Shown here piece by piece: positions 9,812 through 20,566 of a DNA stretch of 64,000 nt. The translations under genes were made by a program, and so were the position numbers. The notes under the pieces are model-generated. The model ran no database searches, was not told where the DNA came from, and saw only the letters and a program-made list of their open reading frames with translations. Source of the DNA: Mycobacterium sp. (GTDB taxonomy: Bacteria > Actinomycetota > Actinomycetes > Mycobacteriales > Mycobacteriaceae); assembly GCA_018401645.1 (NCBI GenBank), contig JAGYKK010000002.1, positions 62,001-126,000 of the forward strand. The letters run 5' to 3'. Position 1 is the first letter of the stretch; each line of letters starts with the position of its first letter.

Positions 9812-11227
9812 TCAGATCCCGGCGAGAATCCCGGCGAGCACGTCGAGGCCCTCATTGATCAGTTCGTCGCTGATGGACAGCGGGGGCAGGAAGCGCAGCA
9901 CGTTGCCGAACGTTCCGCAACTGAGAACGATCACGCCCTGCGCGTGCGCTGCCGAGCACAGTTCCTTGGTCAACTCCGGATTCGGTTCGTACGAGCCAGA
10001 TTTGACCAGTTCGACGGCGATCATGGCGCCGCGGCCGCGGACGTCGCCGATGCGGTCGTCGTCGGCCTGCATCCGGCCCAGTCTGTCCTTCATCAGCCGC
10101 TCGATGTCCTTGGCGCGGTCTAACAACCCGTCGAGTTCGATGGTCTCGATAGTGGCCAGCGCCGCGGCGCACGCCAGGGGGTTGCCGCCGTAGGTGCCGC
10201 CCAATCCGCCGACGTGCGGGGCGTCCATCATCTCGGCGCGCCCGGTCACTCCCGACAGCGGCAGGCCGTCGGCGATGCCCTTGGCGGTGATGATCAGGTC
10301 GGGTTCGATGCCCTCGTCTTCGCAGGCGAACATCGCCCCGGTGCGGGCGAACCCGCTCTGCACCTCGTCGGCGATGAACACCACGTCGTTGTCGGTGCAC
10401 CAGGCCCGCAGCGTGGGCAGGAAGCCGGGCGCGGGCACGATGAAGCCGCCCTCTCCCTGAACCGGCTCGATGATGATCGCGGCCAGGTTGGCCGCGCCGA
10501 TCTGTTTGTCGATCACGGTCAGCGCGCGCTCGGCTGCCAGTTCGCCGTTGGTGCCCCATTCCTTGTCGATCAGGGCGTCGCGGAAGGGGTAGGACATCGG
10601 CGCCCGGTAGATCTCCGGGGCGAACGGCCCGAAACCACTCTTGTAGGGCATCGACTTCGCGGTCAGGCCCATGGTGAGGTTGGTGCGGCCGTGATAAGCG
10701 TGATCGAAGGCCACCACCGCGGTCCGTCCGGTGTAGGCGCGGGCGACCTTGATCGCGTTCTCCACCGCCTCAGCGCCGGAGTTGAACAGCGCGGTGCGCT
10801 TCTCGTAGGAGCCGGGCGTCAATCGGTTGAGATGCTCGGCGACGGCGACGTACTCCTCATAGGGGGTGACCATGAAGCAGGTGTGGGTGAAGTCGGCGAC
10901 CTGTGCGCGCACCGCATCGACCACGCGCGGTGAGGCGTTGCCGATCGTGGTCACCGCAATGCCCGAACCCAGGTCGATGAACCGGTTGCCATCGACGTCT
11001 TCGAGGATGCCCCCGCCGGCGCGGGCGGCGAACACCGGCATGGTGGACCCGACTGCACCGGAGACTGCGGCTTTTCGACGACGACCCAACTCGATGGACA
11101 CCGGACCCGGGACAGGGGTGAGCAGCTTGCGGGTCTGTTCGATGGCGCCCTGTTCGATGGCACCCTGTCCGATGGTGCCCTGTTCGGTGGTGCCCCGGTC
11201 GACGGAGCTGAGTTCCATAATGCTCAC
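9812..11227 (-). CDS. gabT: 4-aminobutyrate aminotransferase GabT
   Basis: Class III PLP-dependent aminotransferase that converts GABA and 2-oxoglutarate to succinate semialdehyde and glutamate. The 471-residue protein has the PLP-binding Lys in ITAKGIADGLPLSGV, the cofactor-ring block FIADEVQSGFART and FNSGAEAVENAIK. It is about 22 residues longer than the H37Rv protein, mostly because of a pentapeptide repeat near the N-terminus. The GTG start at 11227 is preceded by AGGAG with proper spacing. It is convergent with ruvB and downstream of the nitroreductase on the same strand. Confidence 0.93.
   Translation of the reverse strand: MSIMELSSVDRGTTEQGTIGQGAIEQGAIEQTRKLLTPVPGPVSIELGRRRKAAVSGAVGSTMPVFAARAGGGILEDVDGNRFIDLGSGIAVTTIGNASPRVVDAVRAQVADFTHTCFMVTPYEEYVAVAEHLNRLTPGSYEKRTALFNSGAEAVENAIKVARAYTGRTAVVAFDHAYHGRTNLTMGLTAKSMPYKSGFGPFAPEIYRAPMSYPFRDALIDKEWGTNGELAAERALTVIDKQIGAANLAAIIIEPVQGEGGFIVPAPGFLPTLRAWCTDNDVVFIADEVQSGFARTGAMFACEDEGIEPDLIITAKGIADGLPLSGVTGRAEMMDAPHVGGLGGTYGGNPLACAAALATIETIELDGLLDRAKDIERLMKDRLGRMQADDDRIGDVRGRGAMIAVELVKSGSYEPNPELTKELCSAAHAQGVIVLSCGTFGNVLRFLPPLSISDELINEGLDVLAGILAGI
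11135..11194 (-). repeat. 15-bp tandem repeat (4 copies) in the gabT N-terminal coding region
   Basis: Four 15-bp units (plus-strand form CTGTTCGATGGCGCC, with 1-3 changes each) at 11135, 11150, 11165 and 11180. In frame they encode the pentapeptides GTTEQ, GTIGQ, GAIEQ and GAIEQ between the start and the conserved PLP-fold domain. Confidence 0.92.
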
Positions 11228-11343
11228 GGCTGTTCTCCTGATCTTCCCCGGGTGGGGCGAGGATCGAATCGGCTTAGGAGCAAGCGTAGTCCGCTCCCAC
11301 CGCTACGCAACTGAGAACTCGGCCTCGCGTCGGGGGTGATTCA

Positions 11344-12025
11344 TCACCCGGGCAACACCGCACCGTCGACACGGTCCACCGTGGCGAAGGATTCAACCGG
11401 CCGGCGTTGCAATCGCCGGGGCTGTCGCACCGGATGGCCGAGCGCGATCGCGCCGGCAAGGGCCCACCGCTCCGGGGCCCCGAGCAGATGCTTGACCGCG
11501 TCCTCTTCGCGGACCAGCATCGTTGTGAGAACGCCGCCGAGTCCCTCGGCCCGGGCTGCAAGCAGGATGCTCCACGCGAACGGATAGACCGAGGCTCCGC
11601 CGGCGAAGGAGTACCGATCGAGGTCGCGGTCGACGGCGGCCAGCCCGGCCAGGTCGGCGAACAACACCAGCAATACCGGCACCCGATCGAAGTGGGCGGC
11701 GAAACCCTCGGCGGCAGCGGCGGCAACGCCCTCCCGGGTGACGACATCGCGGCGGCTTCGGCGGCCCGGTCGTTTCCGGCGCCCACGGTCGCAGTCCGGC
11801 GGCGCCCATCGCCAGGTAATCGCGCCAGCCGGGCAGATAAAGCTCCCGCAGCCGCGTCCGGATTTCGGGATCCTTGATCAACACCACATGCCAGGATTGG
11901 GCATTGGCTCCACTGGGCGCGAATCTGGCGTTGTCGAGGATGCGCGACACGACGTGGTCCGGGACCGGCTGTTCGGTGAACTCACGGACGGCGCCGGTGG
12001 TCCGCAGTGTCTCGATCAGGTCCAT
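11344..12025 (-). pseudogene. Nitroreductase-family flavoprotein, frame-broken
   Basis: NAD(P)H- and FMN-dependent oxidoreductase fold. The N-terminal third is clean: MDLIETLRTTGAVREFTEQP, then DNARFAPSGANAQSWHVVLI, the family's FMN-binding and dimer region. The frame changes near 11760-11790 and passes through two frames; the C-terminal part resumes as VPVLLVLFADL and AWSILLAARAEGLGGVLTTM, which is typical nitroreductase sequence. The start ATG at 12025 has GGAGG at good spacing. The substrate is unknown. Whether the break is biological or a sequencing error cannot be decided here. Confidence 0.75.
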
Positions 12026-12185
12026 CTGGCCTCCAGGGGGAGCCTCCATGGTGACATTGCCATTGGCGATTTGGCGGTGCTCAACACGGCACCGCAGTGG
12101 CAACTGGCACACTGAGGTGTTGTGGCACCGGTGACCGCCGGGCCGAAGTGACGATCCGCACCCAAGACGAAAGACACGTGCCGTT

Positions 12186-12527
12186 ATGGAGCTGCTCAGT
12201 TTCCTGCCCCTGATCATCATCTTGGGGGCGTTCATGTTCTTTGCCTCCCGTCGGCAGCGGAAGGCCATGCAGGCCACCATCGACCTGCAGGAATCGTTGC
12301 GATTGGGGGACCGGGTCCACACCACGTCGGGCCTGCAGGCGACCATTGCCGGCATCGGCGAGGACACGGTGGACCTCGAGGTCGCGCCCGGCGTCGTGAC
12401 CCGCTGGATGAAGCTCGCGATCCGCGACCGCATCGTGCCGGAAGCGCCCGAAATCAGCGAGGCGAGCCCGGCGGGCCGCACCTACGATCTGAACGAAACC
12501 GACGCGGACCGCCTGTCTCGAGACTGA
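12186..12527 (+). CDS. yajC: Preprotein translocase subunit YajC
   Basis: Small single-pass membrane protein of the SecDF-YajC complex. 113 residues: an N-terminal membrane segment (LLSFLPLIIILGAFMFF), then SRRQRKAMQATIDLQ and the conserved GDRVHTTSGLQATI and WMKLAIRDRI blocks. It is followed by secD and secF, the usual order. The 138 bp to secD contain an AGGAG before secD and no other visible element. Confidence 0.94.
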   Translation: MELLSFLPLIIILGAFMFFASRRQRKAMQATIDLQESLRLGDRVHTTSGLQATIAGIGEDTVDLEVAPGVVTRWMKLAIRDRIVPEAPEISEASPAGRTYDLNETDADRLSRD

Positions 12528-12665
12528 TTGCCCGAAACGCCCCGTACCCTTTGCTGGGGTATGAACGACCGCGGGCCGGCGAACGCAGTTGCGAGCCCGT
12601 TCGGACCTGCGGCGCAGCGCCGACCTACGCGGCACACGACGGCATACGACTAGGAGAATCAACAC

Positions 12666-14629
12666 GTGGCATCGTCTTCGACGCCGGTGCATCCGTACCG
12701 CTACCTGGCGTTGTTCCTGGCTCTCCTGATCGGCCTCTACATGCTGGTTTTCCTTACCGGTAACCGGGAGGCCAAGCCCAAGCTCGGCATCGACCTGCAG
12801 GGTGGTACGCGGGTCACCCTGACGGCGCGGACCCCGGATGGCTCAAAGCCCACCCGCGATGCCCTCGATCAAGCCCTGCAGATCATCAGTTCCCGCGTGA
12901 ATGGCCTCGGAGTGTCCGGTTCAGAGGTGGTGATCGACGGGGTATCGCCCCGGTACCGGCGTTACCACCGGCACCGCCGAGTGCGCCGCTGCCTCCGCTG
13001 CCGCCCTTTCCGCCAGTGAGTCCTAGCAGTGCTGCACCGTTGTCCCCATTACCGCCGTTGCCACCGTTGCCGCCATTGCCACCACCGCCACCGCCACCAC
13101 CGTTACCGAAGAGTGCGCTGCCGTTGCCACCGTTACCGCCGATACCACCGGGGGTACCGTTACGCCCACTTCCGCCACCGCCGCCCAAGGTTCCGGGTGA
13201 GCCGTCGTCGCCGCTAATCCCCGCTCCGCCGGCACCACCGATACCACCGTCACCGAACAAAGACAGGGCGCCTACGCTGCCGCCGTCGCCACCACTGCCC
13301 GCTGTACCGCCCGGCGCTAGGGCCGAGGCGCCGGTTCCGCCGGCCCCGGCCCCGGCGCCCGGGAGTCCCGCGCCGCAGCCACGCCCGTTCCCACTGGAGC
13401 CCACGCCCACGCCCCCCGTGCCACCGGGACAACCGACACCGCCGTCGGCCCCCGGGGCCACGGCGCCACTGCCCGGACCTCCGGATCCGCGAAAGGACCT
13501 GGCCGCGCGGATCAAGTTCGAAAAGGAACTCCGGCAGAGCGATAACCAGAATCTGCTGCTGATCTCGGTGCAGTACATGGCGGGGCGTTGTGACCAGGAG
13601 GACGTCCTGGCCGGAAACGATGATCCGAACCTGCCCCTGGTGACGTGTTCGCAGGACCAGAAGTATGTCTACATACTGGACAAGTCGATCATCAGCGGTG
13701 ATCAGATCAAGGACGCCGTGTCCGGCTTCGATCAGCAGAGCGGGGCCTACGTCGTCGACCTCGAGTTCAAGGACGAGGCGTCCACGACGTGGGCCGACTT
13801 CACCGCCGCCAACATCGGGACCCAGACCTCCTTCACGCTCGACTCGCAGGTGGTCAGCGCCCCGCAAATCCGGGAAGCCATTCCCGGCGGGCGCACCCAG
13901 ATCTCCGGCGGCGATCCGCCATTCACCGTCGAGAGCTCCAAGCAGTTGGCCAACGTCCTCAAATACGGCTCGCTACCGCTGTCCTTCGAATCCTCGGAAG
14001 CCGAAACCGTCTCGGCCACTTTGGGATTGACTTCTCTGCGGGCGGGGATGATCGCCGGTGGAATCGGGTTGGCCATGGTGCTGCTCTATTCGCTGCTCTA
14101 CTACCGGGTGCTCGGCCTTCTCACCGCACTGTCGCTGGTGGCCTCCGGCGCCATGGTGTTCGCCCTCCTCGTGCTGCTCGGCAGGTACATCAACTACACC
14201 CTCGACCTGGCCGGCATCGCGGGTCTGATCATCGGTATCGGCACCACCGCCGACTCGTTCGTGGTGTTCTTCGAGCGCATCAAGGATGAGATTCGCGAGG
14301 GCCGATCGTTCCGGTCGGCGGTGCCCCGGGGTTGGGCACGGGCTCGAAAGACGATCTTGTCGGGCAACGCCGTCAGCTTCCTGGCCGCGGCGGTCCTTTA
14401 TTTCCTCGCCGTCGGGCAGGTCAAAGGTTTCGCCTTCACGCTGGGTCTGACCACCATCCTTGACGTGTTGGTGGTGTTCACGGTGACGTGGCCGCTGATA
14501 TACCTGGCCTCGAAATCACCCACCATGGCCAAGCCCGCGCTCAATGGCCTCGGCGCGGTCCAGAGGATCGCCCGCGAGCGCCGGGCGGCCGGACAGACCG
14601 ATGCGGTCGCCGCGGCGGAACGGGGATAG
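12666..14629 (+). pseudogene. secD: Protein translocase subunit SecD, interrupted by an antisense PGRS-like tract and a frameshift
   Basis: RND-like subunit that uses the proton gradient to drive late steps of Sec export. Intact parts: the first membrane segment and P1 start ([32 protein letters not shown] end at about 12940), then, in another frame, [10 protein letters not shown], the P1 head, and the six-helix domain with [14 protein letters not shown] and [19 protein letters not shown]. Between them the conserved P1 strand region (relatives continue with a DNLVITVPG-like block) is replaced by PGRS-like DNA read backwards. The first frame stops at 13019 and the second is open from 13016. 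Total span is 654 codons against about 573 in H37Rv. secD is essential in mycobacteria, so misassembly is a serious alternative. Confidence 0.85.
12945..13335 (-). repeat. PGRS-like GGX-repeat tract, antisense within secD
   Basis: Read on the minus strand this DNA encodes an uninterrupted glycine-repeat peptide with PE_PGRS hallmarks: [34 protein letters not shown] and [17 protein letters not shown]. No PE domain is attached. On the plus strand it reads as proline-rich codons, which blend into the natural proline-rich linker of mycobacterial SecD beyond about 13335. Boundaries are approximate. Confidence 0.8.
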
Positions 14630-14633
14630 TCCG

Positions 14634-15935
14634 ATGACCGATAACACCGACACCGATGGGCCCGGCACCGATGGGCCCGACACCGACGGGCCCGACACCG
14701 ATGGGCCCGACACGGTTCTGGCCGAGACGGCTGGTCTGCCCTTGACGGAATTACCGGCCACGGAACTGCCTCAGCATAGTTTTTTCACGCGGCTGTACAC
14801 CGGCACCGGGGCCTTCGAAGTGGTCGGCCGACGCAAGCTGTGGTTCGGCATCAGCTTTTTGATCGTCGGTATCGCGATCGCCAGCATCGTGTTGCGCGGC
14901 TTCACGTTCGGCATCGACTTCGAGGGCGGCACCAAGATGTCGTTCCCGCGCGACGGGGCCAGTGGCGAGGCGAGCATCGTCCAGGTCGAGGAGACCTTCA
15001 GCCAAACCATCGGGCGCGCCGCTCAGTCGGTGGTGGTGGTCGGCAACGGAGCAACGGCCACCGTGCAGATCCGGTCCGAGGCGTTGGACAACGACCAGAC
15101 CGCCAAACTTCGGGAAGCACTGTTCGAGAAGTTTCAGCCCAAGGGCGTCGATGGCCAGCCCAGCAAACAGGCGATCAGCGACTCGGCGGTGTCGGAGACC
15201 TGGGGTGGCCAGATCACCAACAAGGCGCTCATCGCGTTGGCGGTGTTCCTGGTGCTGGTTGCCATCTACATCACGCTGCGCTACGAGCGATACATGGCGC
15301 TGGCGGCTCTGGCGGCATTGGGCTTCGACCTGATCACCACCGCCGGGGTGTACGCCCTGGTGGGGTTTGAGGTGACGCCCGCCACGGTGATCGGCCTGCT
15401 GACCATCCTCGGTTTCTCGCTCTACGACACGGTGATCGTCTTCGACAAGGTCGAGGAGAACACCAAGGGTTTCGAGCACACCACCAGACGGACCTTCGCC
15501 GAGCAGGCCAACCTGGCCATCAACCAGACTTTCATGCGGTCGATCAACACCAGTTTGATCTCCGTCATGCCGGTGCTGTCGCTGATCGTGGTGGCGGTCT
15601 GGGTGTTGGGCGTCGGCACGCTCAAGGACCTGGCACTGGTCCAGTTGGTCGGCATCCTGGTCGGCACCTACTCGTCGATCTTCTTCGCGACGCCGCTGCT
15701 GGTGACCATGCGGGAGCGAACCGAACTCGTCCGCTCCCACACCCGACGGGTGCTGGCCCGCCGCGAACGCTTGGCCGCGCCCAACGGTGTGCCGGGTGGT
15801 TCCGGCGAATTGACGACCGCCGTCGTCGGTGAGGCCGCGGCGCTTGCCGTCGGTGGATCGGCCGTAGGCACCAAGCCCGCACCTGGAGCCCGCCCAATTC
15901 GACCGCGTCGGCCCTCCGGCAAGCGGGAACGATAG
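14634..15935 (+). CDS. secF: Protein translocase subunit SecF
   Basis: Partner of SecD. The 433-residue protein has a first membrane segment (RKLWFGISFLIVGIAIA), the periplasmic P4 start FTFGIDFEGGTKMSF, and the RND-type membrane domain with LTILGFSLYDTVIVFDKV and NQTFMRSINTSLISVMPVL. ATG at 14634, five bases after the secD stop. The cytoplasmic N-terminus carries a DTDGP pentapeptide repeat absent from the conserved core. The C-terminal tail is basic and proline-rich. Confidence 0.95.
   Translation: MTDNTDTDGPGTDGPDTDGPDTDGPDTVLAETAGLPLTELPATELPQHSFFTRLYTGTGAFEVVGRRKLWFGISFLIVGIAIASIVLRGFTFGIDFEGGTKMSFPRDGASGEASIVQVEETFSQTIGRAAQSVVVVGNGATATVQIRSEALDNDQTAKLREALFEKFQPKGVDGQPSKQAISDSAVSETWGGQITNKALIALAVFLVLVAIYITLRYERYMALAALAALGFDLITTAGVYALVGFEVTPATVIGLLTILGFSLYDTVIVFDKVEENTKGFEHTTRRTFAEQANLAINQTFMRSINTSLISVMPVLSLIVVAVWVLGVGTLKDLALVQLVGILVGTYSSIFFATPLLVTMRERTELVRSHTRRVLARRERLAAPNGVPGGSGELTTAVVGEAAALAVGGSAVGTKPAPGARPIRPRRPSGKRER
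14649..14708 (+). repeat. 15-bp tandem repeat (4 copies) at the secF start
   Basis: Four units of GACACCGATGGGCCC, with single changes in copies 2 and 3, at 14649, 14664, 14679 and 14694. They encode DTDGP, GTDGP, DTDGP and DTDGP within the first 25 residues of SecF. Confidence 0.92.
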
Positions 15936-15943
15936 GGGCCTCG

Positions 15944-17593
15944 ATGGCCTTCCGGTACCGCCGCGCGACGGTCGTCGCGCTGGCCGTGGTCCTCGCCGTG
16001 CTCACCCCGCTGGCGGCGGGATGTTCCGGCGGTGCCGTCGGACGGGTCAACTATGCCGTCGACGGTGCGCTGATCACCTACAACACCAATACCGTCGCCG
16101 GGGCTTCCTCGGCCGGGCCGCAGGCGTTTGCGCGGGTACTCACCGGATTCACCTTCCACGGCCCCGACGGGCAGGCGCTCACCGATAGCGACTTCGGCGC
16201 GGTGGAGGTGATCGGCCGGGAGCCGCTCACACTTGACTACCAGATTGCCGATAATGCGGTCTACTCCGATGGTAAACCCCTCACCTGCGATGACATGGTG
16301 CTCACCTGGGCGGCTCATTCGGGCCGATTCCCCGGGTTCGATGTGGCCAGCAGGGGCGGCTATCTCGACATCGCCGGTATCGAATGCCAACCGGGAGCCA
16401 AAAGGGCACGGGTCAACTACCTGCCCACCCGCAGCGTCGTGGACTTTGCTCAGTTGTTTACGGCGACATCGATCATGCCGTCGCACGTGATCGGCGACGT
16501 TCTCGGCACCGATGTCACCGCCGGCCTGCAGAGCGGTGATCCGGCCGTGGTGGCCCGGATCGCCGACGCCTGGAATACGGTGTGGGATCTCAAACCTGAT
16601 GTTGACCTCACCCGGTTTCCGTCGTCGGGTCCCTACAAGATCGACGCGGTACTGCCCGACGGGGCAGTGGTGCTCACTGCCAACGACCGCTGGTGGGGCG
16701 CCATACCGGAGATCCAACAGGTCACAGTGTGGCCGCGCGACATCGACGTCCAGGAGAGGATCGACGACGGCACCTTTCAGGTAGTGGACGTGGCGACCGG
16801 TTCGTCGGGGACCCTAACCGCTCCGGACACCTACCAGCGCAGCGAAATTCCCTCGGGCGGAATCGAGCAACTCATTTTCGCCCCGGTCGGCCCGCTGTCG
16901 GCACCGCCTGCGCGCCGGGCGGTTGCGCAGTGCACGCCGCGTGACGCGATCGCCGCCAACGCCCGACAGCCGATTGCCAACGCCCGACTCAATCCGGTCA
17001 GCGACGACGCTTTCAGTCTGCTCGAATCCGGGCCTCTCGCCGACCAGTACAACGTAGCCAACCCGGATGCGGCCCGAGCGGCCCTTGAGGGCCAGCCACT
17101 GAGCGTGCGGATCGGGTACCGCGCGCCTAATCCCCGACTGTCCGCCACGATCGCCGCCATCACCAGATCCTGCGCGGCCGCAGGAATCACCGTCGTTGAT
17201 GCGGCGTCTGACGGTATCGGCCCACTAGAGTTGCGAGACGGGCAGATTGACGCGCTGCTAGCCAGCACGGGCGGAGCGACGGGCAGTGGCTCCACCGGCT
17301 CGTCTGCCCTAGATGCCTATACGCTGTTCGCCGGCAACGGCAACAATCTGCCGGGCTACTTCAATCCGCAGATCGACGGCATCATCTCAGCACTTGCGGT
17401 CACCACCGACCCCAAAGAGCAGGCCCGGCTGATCGGTGACGCCGCTCCGCTGTTGTGGATCGATATGCCGACCCTGCCGCTGTTCCGGCAGCAGCGCACC
17501 GTCATCGCGTCCAAGAGTGTGTTCGCCGTCGTAGCCAACTCCACCAAATGGGGGGCCGGTTGGAATATGGACCGATGGGCGTTGACGCAATGA
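15944..17593 (+). CDS. Family 5 solute-binding lipoprotein (peptide/nickel type)
   Basis: 549-residue exported protein. A signal peptide ends in the lipobox LAAGCS (Cys near residue 27), so it should be lipid-anchored outside the membrane. The family-5 substrate-binding fold is supported by [24 protein letters not shown] and the C-terminal block with [13 protein letters not shown]. No ABC permease genes lie beside it. The same orphan gene sits between secF and apt in H37Rv (Rv2585c). The ligand is unknown; oligopeptides are the family default. Confidence 0.9.
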   Translation: MAFRYRRATVVALAVVLAVLTPLAAGCSGGAVGRVNYAVDGALITYNTNTVAGASSAGPQAFARVLTGFTFHGPDGQALTDSDFGAVEVIGREPLTLDYQIADNAVYSDGKPLTCDDMVLTWAAHSGRFPGFDVASRGGYLDIAGIECQPGAKRARVNYLPTRSVVDFAQLFTATSIMPSHVIGDVLGTDVTAGLQSGDPAVVARIADAWNTVWDLKPDVDLTRFPSSGPYKIDAVLPDGAVVLTANDRWWGAIPEIQQVTVWPRDIDVQERIDDGTFQVVDVATGSSGTLTAPDTYQRSEIPSGGIEQLIFAPVGPLSAPPARRAVAQCTPRDAIAANARQPIANARLNPVSDDAFSLLESGPLADQYNVANPDAARAALEGQPLSVRIGYRAPNPRLSATIAAITRSCAAAGITVVDAASDGIGPLELRDGQIDALLASTGGATGSGSTGSSALDAYTLFAGNGNNLPGYFNPQIDGIISALAVTTDPKEQARLIGDAAPLLWIDMPTLPLFRQQRTVIASKSVFAVVANSTKWGAGWNMDRWALTQ

Positions 17594-18138
17594 CCTCCGG
17601 CGGCGGAATTGATGCCGAGTCGGTAACCGGGTTGCTGATGGCCTTGACTCGTGAGGTACCGGACTTTCCCGTGCCGGGCGTGCTGTTCCGGGACCTCACC
17701 CCGGTGCTGGCTGACGATCGTGGCTTCGCCGCGGTCACCGACGCCCTCGCGGAGGTCGTTGCGGGGGCTGATCTGATCGCGGGTATCGACGCGCGCGGTT
17801 TTTTGCTCGGCGGCGCGGTCGCGCACCGGCTCGGAATCGGAGTGCTCGCCATCCGGAAGGGCGGCAAGCTGCCGCCGCCGGTGCACAGCCGCACGTATAG
17901 CCTCGAGTACGGCACTGCCACCTTGGAAATCCCCGCCGAGGCTATCGAACTACTTGGGCGCCGGGTCGGGATCGTTGATGACGTCCTGGCCACCGGCGGC
18001 ACAGTGGCCGCCGCCCGGGATCTGCTCAGCACCGCGGGTGCGGAGGTCACTGGAGCCGCAGTGGTGTTGGAGTTAAGAGCTCTCGGCGGACGTGATCGCC
18101 TCGCCCCGCTTCCTGTGCACAGCCTGCGGCTGGTCTGA
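17590..18138 (+). CDS. apt: Adenine phosphoribosyltransferase
   Basis: Purine salvage enzyme converting adenine and PRPP to AMP. 182 residues. The PRPP loop is [16 protein letters not shown]; the flexible-loop region is [17 protein letters not shown] and the N-terminal block is [19 protein letters not shown] at 17590 overlaps the TGA of the lipoprotein gene. It precedes relA, the usual mycobacterial order, which links purine salvage with (p)ppGpp metabolism. Confidence 0.95.
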   Translation: MTSGGGIDAESVTGLLMALTREVPDFPVPGVLFRDLTPVLADDRGFAAVTDALAEVVAGADLIAGIDARGFLLGGAVAHRLGIGVLAIRKGGKLPPPVHSRTYSLEYGTATLEIPAEAIELLGRRVGIVDDVLATGGTVAAARDLLSTAGAEVTGAAVVLELRALGGRDRLAPLPVHSLRLV

Positions 18139-18148
18139 GGCGATACCC

Positions 18149-18179
18149 TCACAGCACGGGACTTCACAGCACGGGAACT
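18149..18179 (+). repeat. 15-16-bp tandem duplication upstream of relA
   Basis: TCACAGCACGGGACT (18149-18163) is followed at once by TCACAGCACGGGAACT (18164-18179), ending two bases before the relA Shine-Dalgarno GGAGG. It lies in the apt-relA spacer, probably within the leader or between coupled genes. Confidence 0.85.
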
Positions 18180-18191
18180 TCGGAGGTGAGC

Positions 18192-20537
18192 ATGGCGGAG
18201 GAATTGGGTGGCATCGGTCTCCCGCCGGCGCCCGTGCCCGATACTCCCGAATCGCGTGGGGAGATTCCGAAATCCACCGTCAGCGCCTCCCGTCGAGTGC
18301 GGGCCCGGTTGGCGCGGCGGATGACCGCCCAACGCAGCGCGATCAGCCCGGTACTCGAGCCACTGGTCGCGGTGCATCGGGAGATTTACCCCAAAGCCGA
18401 CCTGATGATCCTGCAGCGCGCCTACGAGGTTGCCGAAGCCAAGCACGCCAGCCAGTCGCGGCGCTCCGGTGATCCCTACATCACCCATCCGTTGGCGGTG
18501 GCGAGCATCCTCGCGGAACTCGGTATGGACACGACCACCCTGGTGGCCGCACTGCTGCACGACACCGTCGAGGACACCGGCTACACCCTCGAGGCTTTGA
18601 CCGCCGACTTCGGCGAGGAGGTCGGACATCTCGTCGACGGGGTGACGAAACTGGACAAGGTGGTTCTCGGCAGCGCCGCCGAGGGCGAAACCATCCGCAA
18701 AATGATCATTGCGATGGCCCGCGACCCCCGCGTGCTGGTGATCAAGGTCGCTGACCGACTCCACAACATGAGGACAATCCGTTTCCTGCCCCCCGAGAAG
18801 CAGGCTCAGAAAGCGCACGAAACACTTGAGGTGATTGCCCCGCTGGCTCACCGGCTTGGAATGGCGACGGTGAAATGGGAGCTTGAGGACCTGTCGTTCG
18901 CGATTCTGCATCCGAAGCGTTACGAGGAGATCGTTCGGCTGGTGGCTGATCGCGCACCGTCTCGCGATACCTATCTGGCCCGGGTGCGGGCAGACATCAG
19001 TACGGCACTGGGCGCCATGAAGGTCAGCGCTACGGTCGAAGGTCGGCCGAAGCATTACTGGTCGATCTACCAGAAGATGATCGTCAAGGGCCGTGACTTT
19101 GACGATATCCACGATCTTGTCGGTGTGCGGATCCTCTGCGACGAGATCCGCGACTGCTACGCCGCAGTGGGTGTGGTGCACTCGCTGTGGCAGCCGATGC
19201 CCGGCCGATTCAAGGACTACATCGCCCAACCCCGGTACGGCGTGTACCAGTCGCTGCACACCACGGTTGTCGGCCCGGAGGGCAAGCCGCTGGAGGTCCA
19301 GATCCGGACCCGAGACATGCATCGCACCGCCGAGTACGGCATCGCCTCGCACTGGCGCTACAAGGAGGCCAAAGGCCGCAACGGTGCGCCGCATCCGCAG
19401 ACCGCGGCCGAGATCGATGACATGGCCTGGATGCGTCAACTTCTCGACTGGCAACGAGAAGCCGCCGACCCCGGTGAGTTCCTCGAATCGCTGCGCTATG
19501 ACCTTGCCGTGCAGGAGATCTTCGTCTTCACACCCAAAGGTGACGTGGTCACCCTGCCCACCGGTTCGACGCCGGTGGACTTCGCCTACGCGGTACACAC
19601 CGAGGTGGGTCACCGCTGCATCGGGGCACGCGTCAACGGTCGATTGGTGGCATTGGAGCGCAAGCTCGAAAACGGCGCAGTGGTTGAGGTTTTCACCTCT
19701 AAAGCCCCCAGTGCCGGGCCGTCGCGGGACTGGCAGGGATTCGTGGCGTCCCCCCGGGCCAAGGCGAAGATCCGGCAGTGGTTTGCCAAGGAACGGCGCG
19801 AAGAGGCTCTGGAAACCGGTAAGGACGCCATCACCCGGGAGGTCCGCCGAGGCGGGCTGCCACTGCAACGCCTCGTGACCGGCGACGCGATGACAGCGCT
19901 GGCGCAGGAGTTGCGCTACGGCGACGTCTCGGCGCTCTACACGGCAGTGGGCGAAGGCCACGCCTCCGCCCGCCACGTGGTGCAACGATTGCTGGCCCAA
20001 CTCGGGGGCGCCGACGGCGCCGAGGACGAACTCGCGGAACGCTCCACCCCGGCGACCATGCATGTCCGCCAGCGCAGCACGGAAGACTCGGGGGTCGCGG
20101 TGCCCGGCGCGCCCGGCACGGTGACCAAGCTGGCCAAATGCTGCACACCCGTACCCGGCGACAACATCATGGGGTTTGTCACCCGAGGTGGCGGGGTGAG
20201 CGTGCATCGCACCGACTGCACCAACGCCGACGATCTTCGACTGCAGTCCGAACGCATTATCGAAGTGGTGTGGGCGCCATCGCCGACGTCGGTGTTCCTG
20301 GTCGCCATCCAGGTCGAGGCCTTGGATCGGCACCGACTGCTCTCCGATGTGACGCGGGTGCTCGCTGATGAACGAGTGAACATCCTGTCGGCGTCGGTGG
20401 CCACCTCCGATGACCGGGTGGCCATCAGCCGGTTCACTTTTGAGATGGGCGACCCCAAGCATCTGGGCCATGTGCTCAACGCAGTGCGCACCATCGAGGG
20501 CGTCTATGACGTGTATCGGGTGACGTCCGCCGCCTGA
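18192..20537 (+). CDS. relA: Bifunctional (p)ppGpp synthetase/hydrolase RelA
   Basis: Makes and degrades (p)ppGpp in the stringent response. Domains in order: HD hydrolase ([16 protein letters not shown] and [12 protein letters not shown]), synthetase ([24 protein letters not shown], the RFKD motif in [22 protein letters not shown]), TGS ([21 protein letters not shown]), a zinc-finger/conserved-Cys region ([12 protein letters not shown]) and a C-terminal ACT domain. RFKD rather than EXDD at the synthetase site is typical of bifunctional Rel. ATG 18192 is chosen because GGAGG sits five bases before it, while the in-frame GTG at 18186 overlaps that element. Confidence 0.96.
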   Translation: MAEELGGIGLPPAPVPDTPESRGEIPKSTVSASRRVRARLARRMTAQRSAISPVLEPLVAVHREIYPKADLMILQRAYEVAEAKHASQSRRSGDPYITHPLAVASILAELGMDTTTLVAALLHDTVEDTGYTLEALTADFGEEVGHLVDGVTKLDKVVLGSAAEGETIRKMIIAMARDPRVLVIKVADRLHNMRTIRFLPPEKQAQKAHETLEVIAPLAHRLGMATVKWELEDLSFAILHPKRYEEIVRLVADRAPSRDTYLARVRADISTALGAMKVSATVEGRPKHYWSIYQKMIVKGRDFDDIHDLVGVRILCDEIRDCYAAVGVVHSLWQPMPGRFKDYIAQPRYGVYQSLHTTVVGPEGKPLEVQIRTRDMHRTAEYGIASHWRYKEAKGRNGAPHPQTAAEIDDMAWMRQLLDWQREAADPGEFLESLRYDLAVQEIFVFTPKGDVVTLPTGSTPVDFAYAVHTEVGHRCIGARVNGRLVALERKLENGAVVEVFTSKAPSAGPSRDWQGFVASPRAKAKIRQWFAKERREEALETGKDAITREVRRGGLPLQRLVTGDAMTALAQELRYGDVSALYTAVGEGHASARHVVQRLLAQLGGADGAEDELAERSTPATMHVRQRSTEDSGVAVPGAPGTVTKLAKCCTPVPGDNIMGFVTRGGGVSVHRTDCTNADDLRLQSERIIEVVWAPSPTSVFLVAIQVEALDRHRLLSDVTRVLADERVNILSASVATSDDRVAISRFTFEMGDPKHLGHVLNAVRTIEGVYDVYRVTSAA

Positions 20538-20566
20538 TCGGGTGGGTGCAACGATAGGGTCTTTGC

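Noticed and set aside
12886..13578. A free-standing minus-strand PE_PGRS gene
   Set aside because: No PE domain, start or ribosome-binding site is present, and both ends read into secD antisense. Treated as a repeat tract only.
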